From Agrobacterium arsenijevicii (lineage in GTDB: Bacteria; Pseudomonadota; Alphaproteobacteria; Rhizobiales; Rhizobiaceae), in the NCBI GenBank assembly GCA_000949895.1, contig JWIT01000003.1:434001-498000 (forward strand): 64,000 bases of DNA, written 5' to 3'. Positions 8,967 to 19,080 of the stretch are shown here, one piece after another; positions within the stretch are counted from its first letter, which is position 1, and each line of letters starts with the position of its first letter. A program made the translations under genes and the position numbers. The notes beneath the pieces are model-generated. The model saw nothing but the letters and a program-made list of their open reading frames with translations. It did no database searches and was not told the DNA's origin.

Positions 8967-9395
8967 TTGGCGACGACAATCAGATCACTTCATTTCCTAT
9001 CGTACCGACCTAGCGGCGGCGGAATGATTTTCAAGACAGTCGACTTCGACGGAAACAACAGCAGATTCGCCGTAGCGTTCGAGGCCTTAACTCACTTACA
9101 GAAGCAAATCGAAGTCTTCGTAGCTGAGAACCAACACCTTCGCGACCCTGCCCTTTCCAATGATGATTTTCTTAGCGAGCTTCTAAGGACGAGACCTCAG
9201 ATGACCGAAATCGACAGTGAAGGAGTATCTGAGGAAGAATTTAAGGCCAGGTTTTTCTTGATCTCATCCGCACCCCAGGTCCTACTACGTAGTCTTGATC
9301 TAAACGGCCGGGTCGAGGATTTCTTGCTGAGCTTCGAGACGCTCTGGTACCTCGGCCTTAGGATAGAAGGAATGCTTCAACAGCTCAGGTCCTGA
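8967..9395 (+). CDS. Hypothetical protein
   Basis: 142 residues from TTG 8967, preceded by GGGAAGG at good spacing; ATG 9024 is an alternative start. The protein is acidic and mostly helical, with the FEALTHLQKQIEVFVAENQHL and LLSFETLWYLGLRIEGML segments suggesting an alpha-helical fold. No signal peptide or membrane span. Family not recognised. Codon use is consistent with a real gene. Confidence 0.55.
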   Translation: MATTIRSLHFLSYRPSGGGMIFKTVDFDGNNSRFAVAFEALTHLQKQIEVFVAENQHLRDPALSNDDFLSELLRTRPQMTEIDSEGVSEEEFKARFFLISSAPQVLLRSLDLNGRVEDFLLSFETLWYLGLRIEGMLQQLRS

Positions 9396-9604
9396 AGGGT
9401 ACAGTCTGCCTAAGCCAACGGTTTGAGCGCAGATAGCGGAAAGTCTCGATTTCTCACTAAGCTTCTCTAGAATGATTACATCCTTGTCCAATGAAGACCA
9501 ATCTGATGTGTGATGGAGCATTTGTGGCTCGTCCCGTCAATAAAGTGATAGCTTGAGTCGTGGCCGCTCGTTTTGCAACTACTTTGTTCCGCAAACTAAT
9601 TCCT

Positions 9605-9934
9605 TTATCTCAACAGGCTCATCTTTGCGCTTCTGCCTACCGCCGCCATGCATCCCGCCTGTTCGGGTCCTGGTTCAAACATATGAGCCATTAACCCCTG
9701 GGCGAACAGCGTTTCTGTCTCGTTTGTTCGTTCGCGACATACATGCCTGCGAACTAGGAAGTTCTCTGTAAGTTTGAGCACCTTAATAAAGGTGGCATCA
9801 CTAATACTCCCTACCCGCAGATGCATCAGGAATCCGTAAGCCTGCGTCGCCTTGATCATTCGGAGGTTTCTCAAGTGCCGATCAATCTTTTTCTGACCAG
9901 TTTCGCCTGAGATTAACTCACCATAAGGCGGACG
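9605..9934 (-). pseudogene. DUF262 (GmrSD-type) protein remnant, C-terminal part
   Basis: The minus-strand frame from just inside a TAA at 9935-9937 reads PPYGELISGE, then RHLRNLRMIKATQAYGFL and LVRRHVCRERTNETETLFA. These words resemble the C-terminal helical region of DUF262 proteins, the family of GmrSD-type modification-dependent restriction enzymes. The N-terminal nucleotide-binding ParB/Srx-like half and the HNH domain are absent, and no start codon precedes the homologous part. Best read as the decayed remainder of a restriction gene. Confidence 0.5.
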
Positions 9935-10287
9935 TTACAGACGCGAGATCGGCGTTATCGCGATGCGGCGATTATGGTAATTGTCAGATAGGATTTCGAA
10001 CGACTTATCGAGTTGCGCATCGCACGGACAATGCCCCATATGATAGTGATGCAAGGTACACGCGAACCCCCTCCAGACTTACACGTATTGTGATCACCAG
10101 AATACAAAATTACAAGATTGTCTGGATCGACGTGACAAGCTTTGAAACGAGCCTTTTCAGATTAAACAGCCATGATCGAATGCAAATAATTCAGTCGCGA
10201 TGGTAAATCTCAGAAATCCAACAGCTGCATTGAGCTTCGTAAGCTATTCGGTTTAGTTGTGCCTTGAATCGACGAAAGGAGATCAGT
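9935..10287. other. Intergenic region, nothing recognised
   Basis: About 350 nt upstream of the phosphatase gene. No frame of convincing content; AT-rich stretches near 10080-10200 may hold the promoter of the downstream gene, but no consensus hexamers stand out. Confidence 0.3.
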
Positions 10288-11037
10288 GTGAGCATCAAGA
10301 AAAACCTGATCGCAATTGGTGACATCCACGGAATGGCACAGACACTGGAACTCCTTCTCTCTACTCTGACGATGGAATTTAAGCCGGAAAACACGCGCTT
10401 CGTGTTCCTCGGCGACCTCATTGATCGCGGTCCGAATTCCTCGCAAGCTGTCGATCTTGTTTGCGATGTAATCGACTATTACCCAGGATCGGTTTGCATT
10501 CGTGGAAATCACGACATGTACATGGACTGTATGTCCAGCCTGTCGATTGCTCATGACGAATCCACCACCTGGATGTGTTTAGGAGGAAAGACGACGCTTG
10601 AATCCTACGGTCTTGATCCCGACGATCTGATCGATTCTGGAAAGAAGTTCAATAGATCACATCCACGACACATGTCGCTCTTTAGAAATGCGCGCTCTCA
10701 TTTCGAAACCCAGAGGTATTACTTCACGCATGCTGGTGTGGACCCATCTGTGCCTCTGTCGGAACAGGACAACCATGTTCTGATGTGGATCAGAAAAGGT
10801 TTCCTGGACAGTACCGAAGTCTTGGAGAAGATCGTTGTGCACGGACACACGATCACAGGAAGCACCCTGCCCGAGATATTTGAAAATCGCGTAGCGCTCG
10901 ACGTAGGGTCTTACCGAACTGACAAAATCGCCGCTGCAACTTTCGTCGATGATGAACTGAATGGATTTTTTGTCGGCCAAGTCACTGCAAGCTTGAGTGA
11001 AGTGCGCCGTTTCGACCATCAAATGAACGAAATTTAA
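10288..11037 (+). CDS. PPP-family serine/threonine phosphatase (metallophosphoesterase)
   Basis: 249 residues from GTG 10288, chosen because AAAGGAGA lies 7 nt upstream; an ATG eight codons earlier has no ribosome site. Metal-binding motifs are complete: GDIHG (about 10-14), GDLIDRGP (46-53), GNHDMYM (about 76-82) and a late HGHT. This is the arrangement of bacteriophage-lambda-type and bacterial PPP phosphatases, which use two metal ions to remove phosphate from proteins or small molecules. Stands alone between remnants, so substrate is open. Confidence 0.85.
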   Translation: MSIKKNLIAIGDIHGMAQTLELLLSTLTMEFKPENTRFVFLGDLIDRGPNSSQAVDLVCDVIDYYPGSVCIRGNHDMYMDCMSSLSIAHDESTTWMCLGGKTTLESYGLDPDDLIDSGKKFNRSHPRHMSLFRNARSHFETQRYYFTHAGVDPSVPLSEQDNHVLMWIRKGFLDSTEVLEKIVVHGHTITGSTLPEIFENRVALDVGSYRTDKIAAATFVDDELNGFFVGQVTASLSEVRRFDHQMNEI

Positions 11038-11066
11038 CCCAGACGCTGGACGCTACTGCACTTCAC

Positions 11067-11228
11067 CTAAGGGTCTGGTTCTTTCGTGCCATGTCGATCA
11101 TCCCAAAACCGCGCACTGAAGTTGTTCAATCCGCCGGAACGGTCCACCTTGAGCAAAAAGGTCTCGGGTACCCAAGGCATTCCAACTATCAGAGCAATCA
11201 CAACAGCGGACTTCCAATATTTCGTCAT
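11067..11228 (-). CDS. Possible small membrane-anchored protein
   Basis: 53 residues starting MTKYWKSAVVIALIVGMPW, with one hydrophobic stretch near the N-terminus and a charged tail. AAGGGA stands 5 nt before the ATG. Nothing recognisable; it could be spurious, since the region around it is decayed. Confidence 0.25.
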   Translation of the reverse strand: MTKYWKSAVVIALIVGMPWVPETFLLKVDRSGGLNNFSARFWDDRHGTKEPDP

Positions 11229-11293
11229 GTTATCCCTTAACGCGCCTTCCAACCTTGTGGCCCTTTGATTGTGACCAGACAGTGGAGCAGCTT

Positions 11294-11698
11294 TCAAGCG
11301 GCCTGGGTGCCACTTTGTGGGTCCGAAATTGGGTCGAAACACGACCATAATCGACCCGTAGGCCCATGATATTCAGTCGTCTGCGTCGAAAGGCCAAAAA
11401 GATGACTGACCCCTAATCCCCTTAGCTCAGTGAAATGGTCGCGAAATGCGCAAGATTGAGGTGTGCAGCCTCTAGCTCCGGGTATTTCGTCCCATCCGTC
11501 AATCACGCTGCCACCTGGCGGGCTGGTGCGTGGGTAGGCATATACTACGGACAACCCCAATCCTCTAAGGTCAACAGTCATGCCATCGGTTGCTTGTAAT
11601 GTAACATCCGGCATTTCCATCCCTGGCAAATGCTTCGCCGCGCCATCGTCATATGGAATCAATGACGCCGCGAAGTCGTTTACTTCACCCATAGCCAC
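11294..11698 (-). pseudogene. Truncated peroxiredoxin (AhpC/TSA family)
   Basis: The first ~105 residues match atypical peroxiredoxins: LPGMEMPDVTLQATDG, VVYAYPRTSPPG, then IPGARGCTPQSCAFRDHF with peroxidatic and resolving cysteines, and GLSTQTTEY. Beyond that the family sequence (normally about 70 more residues with the LPF-LLSD block) is lost and the frame ends in unrelated residues. The active-site Cys survives but the fold is incomplete. Likely a 3'-deleted remnant. Confidence 0.65.
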
Positions 11699-11902
11699 GC
11701 CATCTATTCATCTCTCGGTCGCCAACGTGAGGAAAGCTAAACGAATTTCACGCCGCTGCAATGTCTCCTATTGGCGCTCTTTGTTATGACAAAGATTGGC
11801 TAAAGCGGTCATTGCAGGACTAATATGCACGTGTCTGAAATTATGTAGAAACTAAACCTACGATGTTCTATCGAATAGTTCGCACGCTTTGGAGACGCAC
11901 AA

Positions 11903-12481
11903 ATGCTCGATGCACTTCCGCCAGGTTCAAATACACCTTTTACGTCGGATGGTGAGTTGAGCCACTCCGCGAGACTCCGATGCATGGATACGTTTACGGC
12001 TGCCGTTCGACATGTTCAGCGACTTCCTTATGGCCGCACTAGCAAGCCGGACTATCAGCTTGTGCTAACTGAAGGCAGAGGCACGTGCAGCAGCAAGCAC
12101 GCTCTCCTTGCGGCACTTGCGCGAGAGAACGGACTGGTCATCGAACTGGTTCTGGGTGTTTACGAGATGACAGAAGAAAACACACCGGGTGTTGGAAGTG
12201 AACTGGCCAGAAATGGGCTCTCCGGTATACCCGAAGCACACTGCTATCTGCGCACTGATCGCGGTGTGATTGATGTGACTATGCCTGAAGGATCGCCCGC
12301 CGGTGAAAAGCGGCAATTCTTGCATGAGGAAGTGATCACGCCTGAGGACGTTGGTGCCTACAAGACCAGTGTGCATCGACGCGTACTAGCGGATTGGCTC
12401 AATAGCGCAGGTCACGACGGACTTGGACCCGACGCGGCATGGAAAATTCGTGAAGCATGCATCACTGCACTCAGTCATTAA
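11903..12481 (+). CDS. Transglutaminase-like (papain-fold) protein
   Basis: 192 residues. The block EGRGTCSSKHALLAALARENG near residue 55-75 places a cysteine at the start of a helix as in transglutaminase-like domains. A His in EAHCYL and an Asp in VIDVTMPEG follow at the expected order (Cys-His-Asp). No signal peptide. Such proteins can be proteases, amidases or crosslinking enzymes; function here is unknown. Starts at ATG 11903 with GGAG about 12 nt upstream. Confidence 0.6.
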   Translation: MLDALPPGSNTPFTSDGELSHSARLRCMDTFTAAVRHVQRLPYGRTSKPDYQLVLTEGRGTCSSKHALLAALARENGLVIELVLGVYEMTEENTPGVGSELARNGLSGIPEAHCYLRTDRGVIDVTMPEGSPAGEKRQFLHEEVITPEDVGAYKTSVHRRVLADWLNSAGHDGLGPDAAWKIREACITALSH

Positions 12482-12650
12482 GTGTCCGAACCCATGGAGA
12501 GTCATAGTTGCGGTGTGTCTCTGGAATAGGGGTCGACTTCGGCCCGTCTAGAACGGGATGGAGCGCAGAAAGGCAGCTTTCGAAAGCAGGCCTTCAATTG
12601 GCCGGAGGCAGTGGCAAACCCTGGGCCTAAGCGACCGGCCGCCTCTATCT

Positions 12651-13262
12651 TCATGCAAGCATGTCTAAGACAATTTCTTCGATATTCGCATCATGCCAAT
12701 GTTTGGCGTGGCTCAGTTCAGATGGAAGATCACCTCCTACGAAATAACTTCGAGAGGCGAGATTGAGCATAGGAATATCCCCTTGCGAATCCCCTACCGC
12801 CGCCAGAGCGTCTCGCTTGAGATTCAGCTCGGCGAGCAAAGCGTTCAGATAGTTGGCCTTATCTTCCGGCCAAAAATGAGCAATAGACCCGTCGCCCTGC
12901 CAGCCGGTACCGACAGCGTAGTCTGCACCCAATTCAGAGGCGAGCCAACCGACCGCGAACTCCCAGGTAATCGATACAAGAGCGATCTTGATCCCTGCAT
13001 CCTTCAGGCGGGAAAATCCTTGTCTGACGCCTGGGGCTAGACGTAATTCCGATAGGTACGCAATCAAATTGGAGCTGCCGAAGGGAGCGTACCACTCTAA
13101 CATGGCTTCGCGTCCGACGGCGATTTCTTCCTGTAAGCGAAGCCGCTCGAAAGCATCCATCTCCACCGAGCGGCCAATGTTCCTGGCGATACAGCCGCAG
13201 ATATTTTCGCCGCGCAGAATAGTTCCATCCACGTCGAACGCAGCTAGTTTGATGGTGCTAAT
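12651..13262 (-). CDS. HAD-superfamily phosphatase (SerB-like) with unusual start
   Basis: 203 residues if begun at ATT 13262. The motifs are FDVDGT (motif I), SITW (motif II Ser/Thr), K in EDKANYL, and GDSQGDIPML (motif IV). That order fits phosphoserine-phosphatase-like HADs. The first standard start codon in frame is GTG 13232, which would remove the nucleophile Asp. The frame is open upstream to a TAG, and the codon where an ATG is expected (before STIKLAAFDVDGT) reads ATT, with AGGGA about 10 nt before it. Either a rare ATT start or a start-codon mutation. Confidence 0.7.
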   Translation of the reverse strand: MSTIKLAAFDVDGTILRGENICGCIARNIGRSVEMDAFERLRLQEEIAVGREAMLEWYAPFGSSNLIAYLSELRLAPGVRQGFSRLKDAGIKIALVSITWEFAVGWLASELGADYAVGTGWQGDGSIAHFWPEDKANYLNALLAELNLKRDALAAVGDSQGDIPMLNLASRSYFVGGDLPSELSHAKHWHDANIEEIVLDMLA

Positions 13263-13376
13263 CTTTATTTTCCCTGTCGTTCCCTCGTCAATGGCCGACT
13301 ATAAGAAGGGAATTCGTTCAGTACAATGTCGCTTGTTAGCGATCCGGCCAAAACAGGTTCTGGCCTCTGGCGGTTG

Positions 13377-14135
13377 TCATTGTAACAAATACGACGCCAG
13401 AAAATTGGCTGCGCTCTTGTGAGCTGCATCAGCGTTCAGGGTTCCTGATCTCAGGAAAAAGTCGTGTGTGCCTCCCTCATAGACATCAAGGCTGACAGGT
13501 ACGCCAAGCCGTTGTGTCGTCCGCTGCAACTCCCGACCAATCGACAAAGGAAAGGTTCGGTCGGCACTGCCCCAAATCAAATGCAAGGGCGGTAATGAGC
13601 CGACAGGCCGCGAGTATCCATTCGGAAAACCGCCGTCAACCAGCACCAGAGCGTCAATATCGGTTCGCCCAACCGACGCCGCTAAAGCTATCTGCGCACC
13701 AAGGGAGATTCCGAGAACACCAACTCTGCCGCCGTGGCGTGATTGGCTTTCAAGATGTGAAGCGACCCTTTGAACGCTGGAAGTCCAATCCGGCAACCGC
13801 TTCGCATAATAGGCTACCCGTGCCTGTGCGCTGCCCGCCGTGGCGATGGCGTCGAGGTCCACCGGCGACAGGACATGAACGAGATATGCGTTCAAGCCCG
13901 CCGTCCGGAACGTCTGCCCGATTTCACCGTAAACAGGCGCTCCAAACCCTTTGCTGCCACTCAAGATCAAAACAGCTGGGCAAATTGCACTTGCGCAATC
14001 TCCGAAGCTTTCGATCAGAACTTCGCCGTTGCCCGTCGGTACGACGAAGCGTTGTTGTTCAGATGATTGAGCGAAGGCCCTTGTTGCAAAAAGGGCAATG
14101 GCGAGGGTCGCGACAATAATCTTGAATAAGCGCAT
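13377..14135 (-). CDS. Secreted alpha/beta hydrolase (dienelactone-hydrolase-like)
   Basis: 252 residues with a signal peptide (MRLFKIIVATLAIALFATRAFA, cleavage after AFA). Nucleophile elbow G-I-S-L-G at about 144-148, Asp in WGSADRTFP and His in GGTHDFF form the catalytic triad of dienelactone-hydrolase-type enzymes. Probably periplasmic esterase or carboxylic-ester hydrolase; substrate unknown. Single gene, convergent with nothing obvious. Confidence 0.75.
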   Translation of the reverse strand: MRLFKIIVATLAIALFATRAFAQSSEQQRFVVPTGNGEVLIESFGDCASAICPAVLILSGSKGFGAPVYGEIGQTFRTAGLNAYLVHVLSPVDLDAIATAGSAQARVAYYAKRLPDWTSSVQRVASHLESQSRHGGRVGVLGISLGAQIALAASVGRTDIDALVLVDGGFPNGYSRPVGSLPPLHLIWGSADRTFPLSIGRELQRTTQRLGVPVSLDVYEGGTHDFFLRSGTLNADAAHKSAANFLASYLLQ

Positions 14136-14385
14136 GACCCAATTTTAATAGATCGTTTCGAAGCGCTCGCAAAGTCCACTTTTGGCGCTAGGCAATCGCG
14201 GCGACTTTTAATCCCAAAGCGGTCATCGCAGCGCTGATCTGGATAGGCCTGATATGGGGTGGTTTGCCGACAGACAGCTTTTGGCAAGCGGCGGGCTGAG
14301 CTGGACATCATTCGTGCTGGAAAGGCACAGGTAGGCTATGCTTTAAGTTGAGAGGCAACTAACTGGGCCTGAGAAGGGGATAGTC

Positions 14386-14736
14386 GTGAAAGACGCACGG
14401 GTGATGGACCGCGCAGAGTGGGCGGAGGACGAAAGTGCTTGGCAGGGCGAATTCGAGGGAAAGACATTTGGCACAAACGCCTCGGTGATGTTCTTCAGCA
14501 CCGATAAAGTTGGTAAGGGCCCAAAGCTACATCAACATCCCTACGACGAGATATTTATCGTTCGAAGTGGCGACGCCAGATTCACGGTCGGCGAACAAGA
14601 ATTTAACGTGACCGCAGGGCAGATCGTTTTCGGCCCTGCAAACGTGCCACACAAATATCAGAGCACAGGGACAGCCCCATTGGAGATGATTGATATCCAT
14701 GTGTCGGCAACTTTCACTCAAATTGATCTTGAGTAA
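14386..14736 (+). CDS. Cupin-domain protein
   Basis: 116 residues; GTG start behind GAAGGGG. The metal-site motifs of a small cupin barrel are visible: HQHPYDEIFIVRSGDARFTVG (His-x-His...Glu) and the second motif around GPANVPHKYQSTG. No extra domains. Single-barrel cupins bind metals or small ligands and may be enzymes or sensors; nothing around it defines a role. Confidence 0.8.
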   Translation: MKDARVMDRAEWAEDESAWQGEFEGKTFGTNASVMFFSTDKVGKGPKLHQHPYDEIFIVRSGDARFTVGEQEFNVTAGQIVFGPANVPHKYQSTGTAPLEMIDIHVSATFTQIDLE

Positions 14737-14922
14737 GTAGGGCTGCTGACTTGAGAGGCGTTTCCTTCGGATGAGCGGACAATCATGAACACGTAGCGAG
14801 ATGACCGCCTTTGGCGCAATCCAGCCGTAACAACTTTCGGCCATTGCGGACTTTTGGTTGTCACAGGTACTGTGGCCGTTATGGACTCTCTGTCCAAATT
14901 TCACTACTGACAGGCCGCCAAA

Positions 14923-15225
14923 GTGAACGAACCTAATAATACGACGATCATTCAAGCCATCATCGGTGCTCTGAAAGAGCTGGAACAAGACGACGATGTC
15001 ATCCTTCTAGGACCATCGCCTCGAAAGGCCGCCGAGAAAATTGCCGCGAAACTAAGGTCTGTGGTGCCTAATCCTGACCTCGCGCCAGAAGAAATGCACG
15101 GCGTGCGACTGCTGATCCTTCATGCGATCTCTAACAAGTCATTTTTTGACTGGGAGATGCCGACGCTGACGGGATTTACTGCTGCGAGGTTTCAAGAAAT
15201 TGCAGAGAAGCTTCCTCGTGAATGA
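14923..15225 (+). CDS. Hypothetical protein
   Basis: 100 residues, GTG start. Mixed helical protein with ALKELEQDDDVILLGPSPRKAAEKIA and a C-terminal LTGFTAARFQEIAEKLP segment. No motif recognised. The ribosome site is weak, but frame content and length support a gene. Confidence 0.45.
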   Translation: MNEPNNTTIIQAIIGALKELEQDDDVILLGPSPRKAAEKIAAKLRSVVPNPDLAPEEMHGVRLLILHAISNKSFFDWEMPTLTGFTAARFQEIAEKLPRE

Positions 15226-15289
15226 CAGCAAATGGCGCAATTCGACCGAGGTCTGTCGACTGCAATTTGGGCCGAAGCGGACGTTGCAG

Positions 15290-15829
15290 TTAACCGCTCC
15301 AGCTCTGATATTCGGTGGAAAGCAGGCCCATCATAAGGTCGTCGTGCCACTTGCCGTCCACGAAAGCTGTTTCCCGCTCTTGTCCTTCTACGATGAAGCC
15401 GCATTTCGAATAGGCCCGGATTGCGCGTTCATTGTACGCAAGCACCCGTATACCGATGCGATGAAGTTTCAGCTCGGAGAAGGCATGTCTCAACAGCAGA
15501 TGGATCGCCTCGGTTCCTATCCCCAGACCAAGAAGAGTACGGTCGTAAATGCCAATCGCCATAGAAGCCCGCCGATCCTGAGCGTTGATGCTGTGAAGCT
15601 TTATTTCTCCAACTAAGCGCCCTTCGACTTCAATGATCCAGGCATTGGGATTTCTTGCTTGGCCTTGAGCCCATTGCTCAGCAGCGTCTTTTGTCATTGG
15701 CTTTGCGTCGGCCAAGTTGACCCCGAACATCCTAATGATGTTGGAATCCATGCCCAAGGCGAAGCGGGCTTCAGCATCATCAGTTGAAGCAGGCCTTAAT
15801 CTTACCCGTACTCCCTCCAGAATAGTCAT
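15290..15829 (-). CDS. GNAT N-acetyltransferase (RimJ/RimL type)
   Basis: 179 residues. The fold markers are VRLRPASTDDAEARFAL at the N-terminus, IGIYDRTLLGLGIGTEAIHLLLRHAF (acetyl-CoA-binding R/Q-x-x-G-x-G/A region as LLGLGIGT) and the terminal NERAIRAYSKCGFIVEG block. Cytoplasmic acetyl transfer from acetyl-CoA to an amine; substrate unknown. One of three GNAT genes on this strand within 4 kb. Confidence 0.85.
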   Translation of the reverse strand: MTILEGVRVRLRPASTDDAEARFALGMDSNIIRMFGVNLADAKPMTKDAAEQWAQGQARNPNAWIIEVEGRLVGEIKLHSINAQDRRASMAIGIYDRTLLGLGIGTEAIHLLLRHAFSELKLHRIGIRVLAYNERAIRAYSKCGFIVEGQERETAFVDGKWHDDLMMGLLSTEYQSWSG

Positions 15830-16051
15830 CGCACTGATCCGATATCAAACCAACCTAAAGCAATTCTAGGCAAAACCTAGCGGATCGCAATGTCCGCAAC
15901 CGGGGCGAAGCAGTCGCGACGACTTTAATCCATTGCGGACATGCCTAAAGTAGCGTGGATATCGCACTCCAAGCTTTTTGCCCAAGTTCTGCATCTGCCT
16001 CATCGGTGCCACCATGAGCATGGAGCTTCGACCGTGGGGTCGCCTCAACAA

Positions 16052-16516
16052 CTATGTTTTGTATGAGAAGCGGTGGACCAATTCGTTTCTCAAGTCGATC
16101 CTTTCGATCTCCGAAATATCATTGGCGGTTAGGATTCTCTCCCAAAATGCCTTTCCGACTTCGTTGCGCGACATGACGCCGAGTTCCCAGATACCAGATC
16201 GATTGTGAAGGAGGCGGGAGAATGCTTGCCTTCCAACCCCAGCGCTGCGGAACTCTGGCAGCACATAAAATTCGGCGATTGCGAAGTCAGTGCCTTTTCC
16301 CGAGGGCGACCAAGTGTTTACCAGAGCAAACCCGACAGTGTTTTCGTCCTGGACTATTAGGTAGGGCCAACGGTCATCGTCGGTCCAGTAACAATCAAAA
16401 AAAGGGTATTCGCGGTCAACGTCGCCGTATTGGCTCAACTCTCTCAGATAGTCAGAAAGCATATCCCGCAGTTCAGGTTTCTTTGCCTCGCTAGCCGCTA
16501 GAAGTTTAATCGTCAT
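16052..16516 (-). CDS. GNAT N-acetyltransferase
   Basis: 154 residues. IAEFYVLPEFRSAGVGRQAFSRLL is the beta-4/alpha-3 acetyl-CoA site (R-S-A-G-V-G), and the C-terminal WELGVMSRNEVGKAFWERIL is the usual ending. N-terminus MTIKLLAASEAKKPELRDML. Similar proteins are annotated simply as acetyltransferases; substrate unknown. Confidence 0.8.
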   Translation of the reverse strand: MTIKLLAASEAKKPELRDMLSDYLRELSQYGDVDREYPFFDCYWTDDDRWPYLIVQDENTVGFALVNTWSPSGKGTDFAIAEFYVLPEFRSAGVGRQAFSRLLHNRSGIWELGVMSRNEVGKAFWERILTANDISEIERIDLRNELVHRFSYKT

Positions 16517-16631
16517 GATTCCCTCGTGAAAATATAGAAAGCCATGGTAATCCGTTTAAAGCAAAGGATGACCGCTATTGGCGCTTTTACGTCATGACGC
16601 CATCCGATCCCTTGCTGTCATAACGGTGAGG

Positions 16632-17315
16632 TTACCTACTGCCTCTGTATCTTCCGAGCGCCACGAACAGAGCACGACAGCCAGCATCAATATGCCGACG
16701 GGTAGCAGTCGAGGCTTTCTGTGCATTGCCTTGTTTGCAGGCATCAAGAATGTCTCGATGGTCTGATTGGGATTGGGCCTGATAGTCAGCAACGGAGAGC
16801 AGGACACGAACATAGCGGTCCGCCGCCGCCAGATAGGTATCGATCAGTGAGATTAAGCGACCATTCCCGCACTGCCGATAAAGTGCAAGATGAAATTTTC
16901 GATTCAATGCCCCGAGTTGGCCGAAGTCGTTCTCGGCATCCATTTGTCTCAAAATTGCGTCTGCCACACTAATCTGGGCTTCGTCGAGGTTTGGGCATGA
17001 CAGTCGCATGGCCTCGGCTTCGAGAATGGAGCGCAGCCCATAAATTTCTTTGAGTTCCGTTTCGTCAAGGCGAGCAACATGCGCTCCCTTAGTCGGATGG
17101 ATGGAAACCAACCCCTCGCTCTCAAGCTGGCGCAACGCATCACGGATCGGCATTCGGCTGAAACCAAAGCGCGTGGCAAGCTCATCCTGACGAAGCGTTT
17201 TGTCGGGAGGAAGCGTGCCATCAATGATCGCAGCCCGGATGGCATCGGCAACGTCATCCGCAACCGTTCTCGGCTTGGGCAATGTCAAAAGTTTTAAGGA
17301 AGCAAGCGGGTCCAT
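16632..17315 (-). CDS. GntR-family transcriptional regulator (FadR subfamily)
   Basis: 227 residues. Winged helix at 20-85 with LRQDELATRFGFSRMPIRDALRQLESEGLVSI, the typical GntR recognition helix, then an all-helical FCD effector domain (RSILEAEAMRL...HLALYRQCGN...SDHRDIL). Divergent from the proline iminopeptidase at 17401, with a palindromic GTATAC operator in the gap, so it probably represses that gene and itself in response to a small carboxylate or peptide-derived ligand. Confidence 0.88.
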   Translation of the reverse strand: MDPLASLKLLTLPKPRTVADDVADAIRAAIIDGTLPPDKTLRQDELATRFGFSRMPIRDALRQLESEGLVSIHPTKGAHVARLDETELKEIYGLRSILEAEAMRLSCPNLDEAQISVADAILRQMDAENDFGQLGALNRKFHLALYRQCGNGRLISLIDTYLAAADRYVRVLLSVADYQAQSQSDHRDILDACKQGNAQKASTATRRHIDAGCRALFVALGRYRGSR

Positions 17316-17340
17316 GTCATCTCCAGCATTTTGCCTCTAG

Positions 17341-18357
<1,017 letters not shown>

Positions 18358-18422
18358 CCATCCGCAACTGCCGATATTAACGTGAAGCAACCTAAACATT
18401 CGTCGGCGAAGGTCGGAAACTG

Positions 18423-18947
18423 TCACCGATTTTCGCTGATATACAGGTGACGACCGACTAGGTTTCCGCTTTCTCCGCTCCGTTTTTGATAAATTTCCAG
18501 CCTGTCGTGCACTCGTTCCGCCACCTTTTGTGAGGGTATGTTTTCAGAGCTGGTAATGCTCACCACTCTACGTAAACCAAGGGTGCGAAATGCGTAGTCA
18601 CGGCAGGCCGTTGCCGCCTCGGTTGCCAGGCCCATTCCCCAGTATTCACGCCATAGGTGATAGCCGATTTCGGGCTCAAGGCCCGCCGGAGTCGCTTGCA
18701 GAGTTATCCCGCAATCGCCGATGACCTCACCGGAGACTGCATCCACGACTGCCCAGAGTCCAAATCCATGTTGTGCGTAGCTGTCGAACGCAAGCTTCTG
18801 GAACCAGGCGCTGATTTCTGATGGTGACTTAGTGCCTGGATAGAACTGCATACACTTCGGATCAGCGTAAATTCTGCCCAGTGAAACGAAGTCCGCATCT
18901 TCGATTTTGCGCAGATGCAGTCTTTCAGTCTTCGTGACGATTGACAT
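18423..18947 (-). CDS. GNAT N-acetyltransferase (RimJ/RimL type)
   Basis: 174 residues. TERLHLRKIEDADFVSLGRIY at the N-terminus, EIGYHLWREYWGMGLATEAATACRDYAF carrying the acetyl-CoA motif, and SENIPSQKVAERV in the final helix are classic for ribosomal-protein/antibiotic-type GNATs. Its 3' end faces that of the peptidase gene. Confidence 0.85.
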   Translation of the reverse strand: MSIVTKTERLHLRKIEDADFVSLGRIYADPKCMQFYPGTKSPSEISAWFQKLAFDSYAQHGFGLWAVVDAVSGEVIGDCGITLQATPAGLEPEIGYHLWREYWGMGLATEAATACRDYAFRTLGLRRVVSITSSENIPSQKVAERVHDRLEIYQKRSGESGNLVGRHLYISENR

Positions 18948-19080
18948 AGAGACCTCATGAATGCGGCCGCGTCCCGGAGTTGATCAGCGGCTTGATTTAG
19001 ACCGTCGTAAGCACAAATCAAACATCCACTTTTCATCTGTTGTCGTAGAAAACTTACCACCCGAGGAGTCAATCAGGCTG

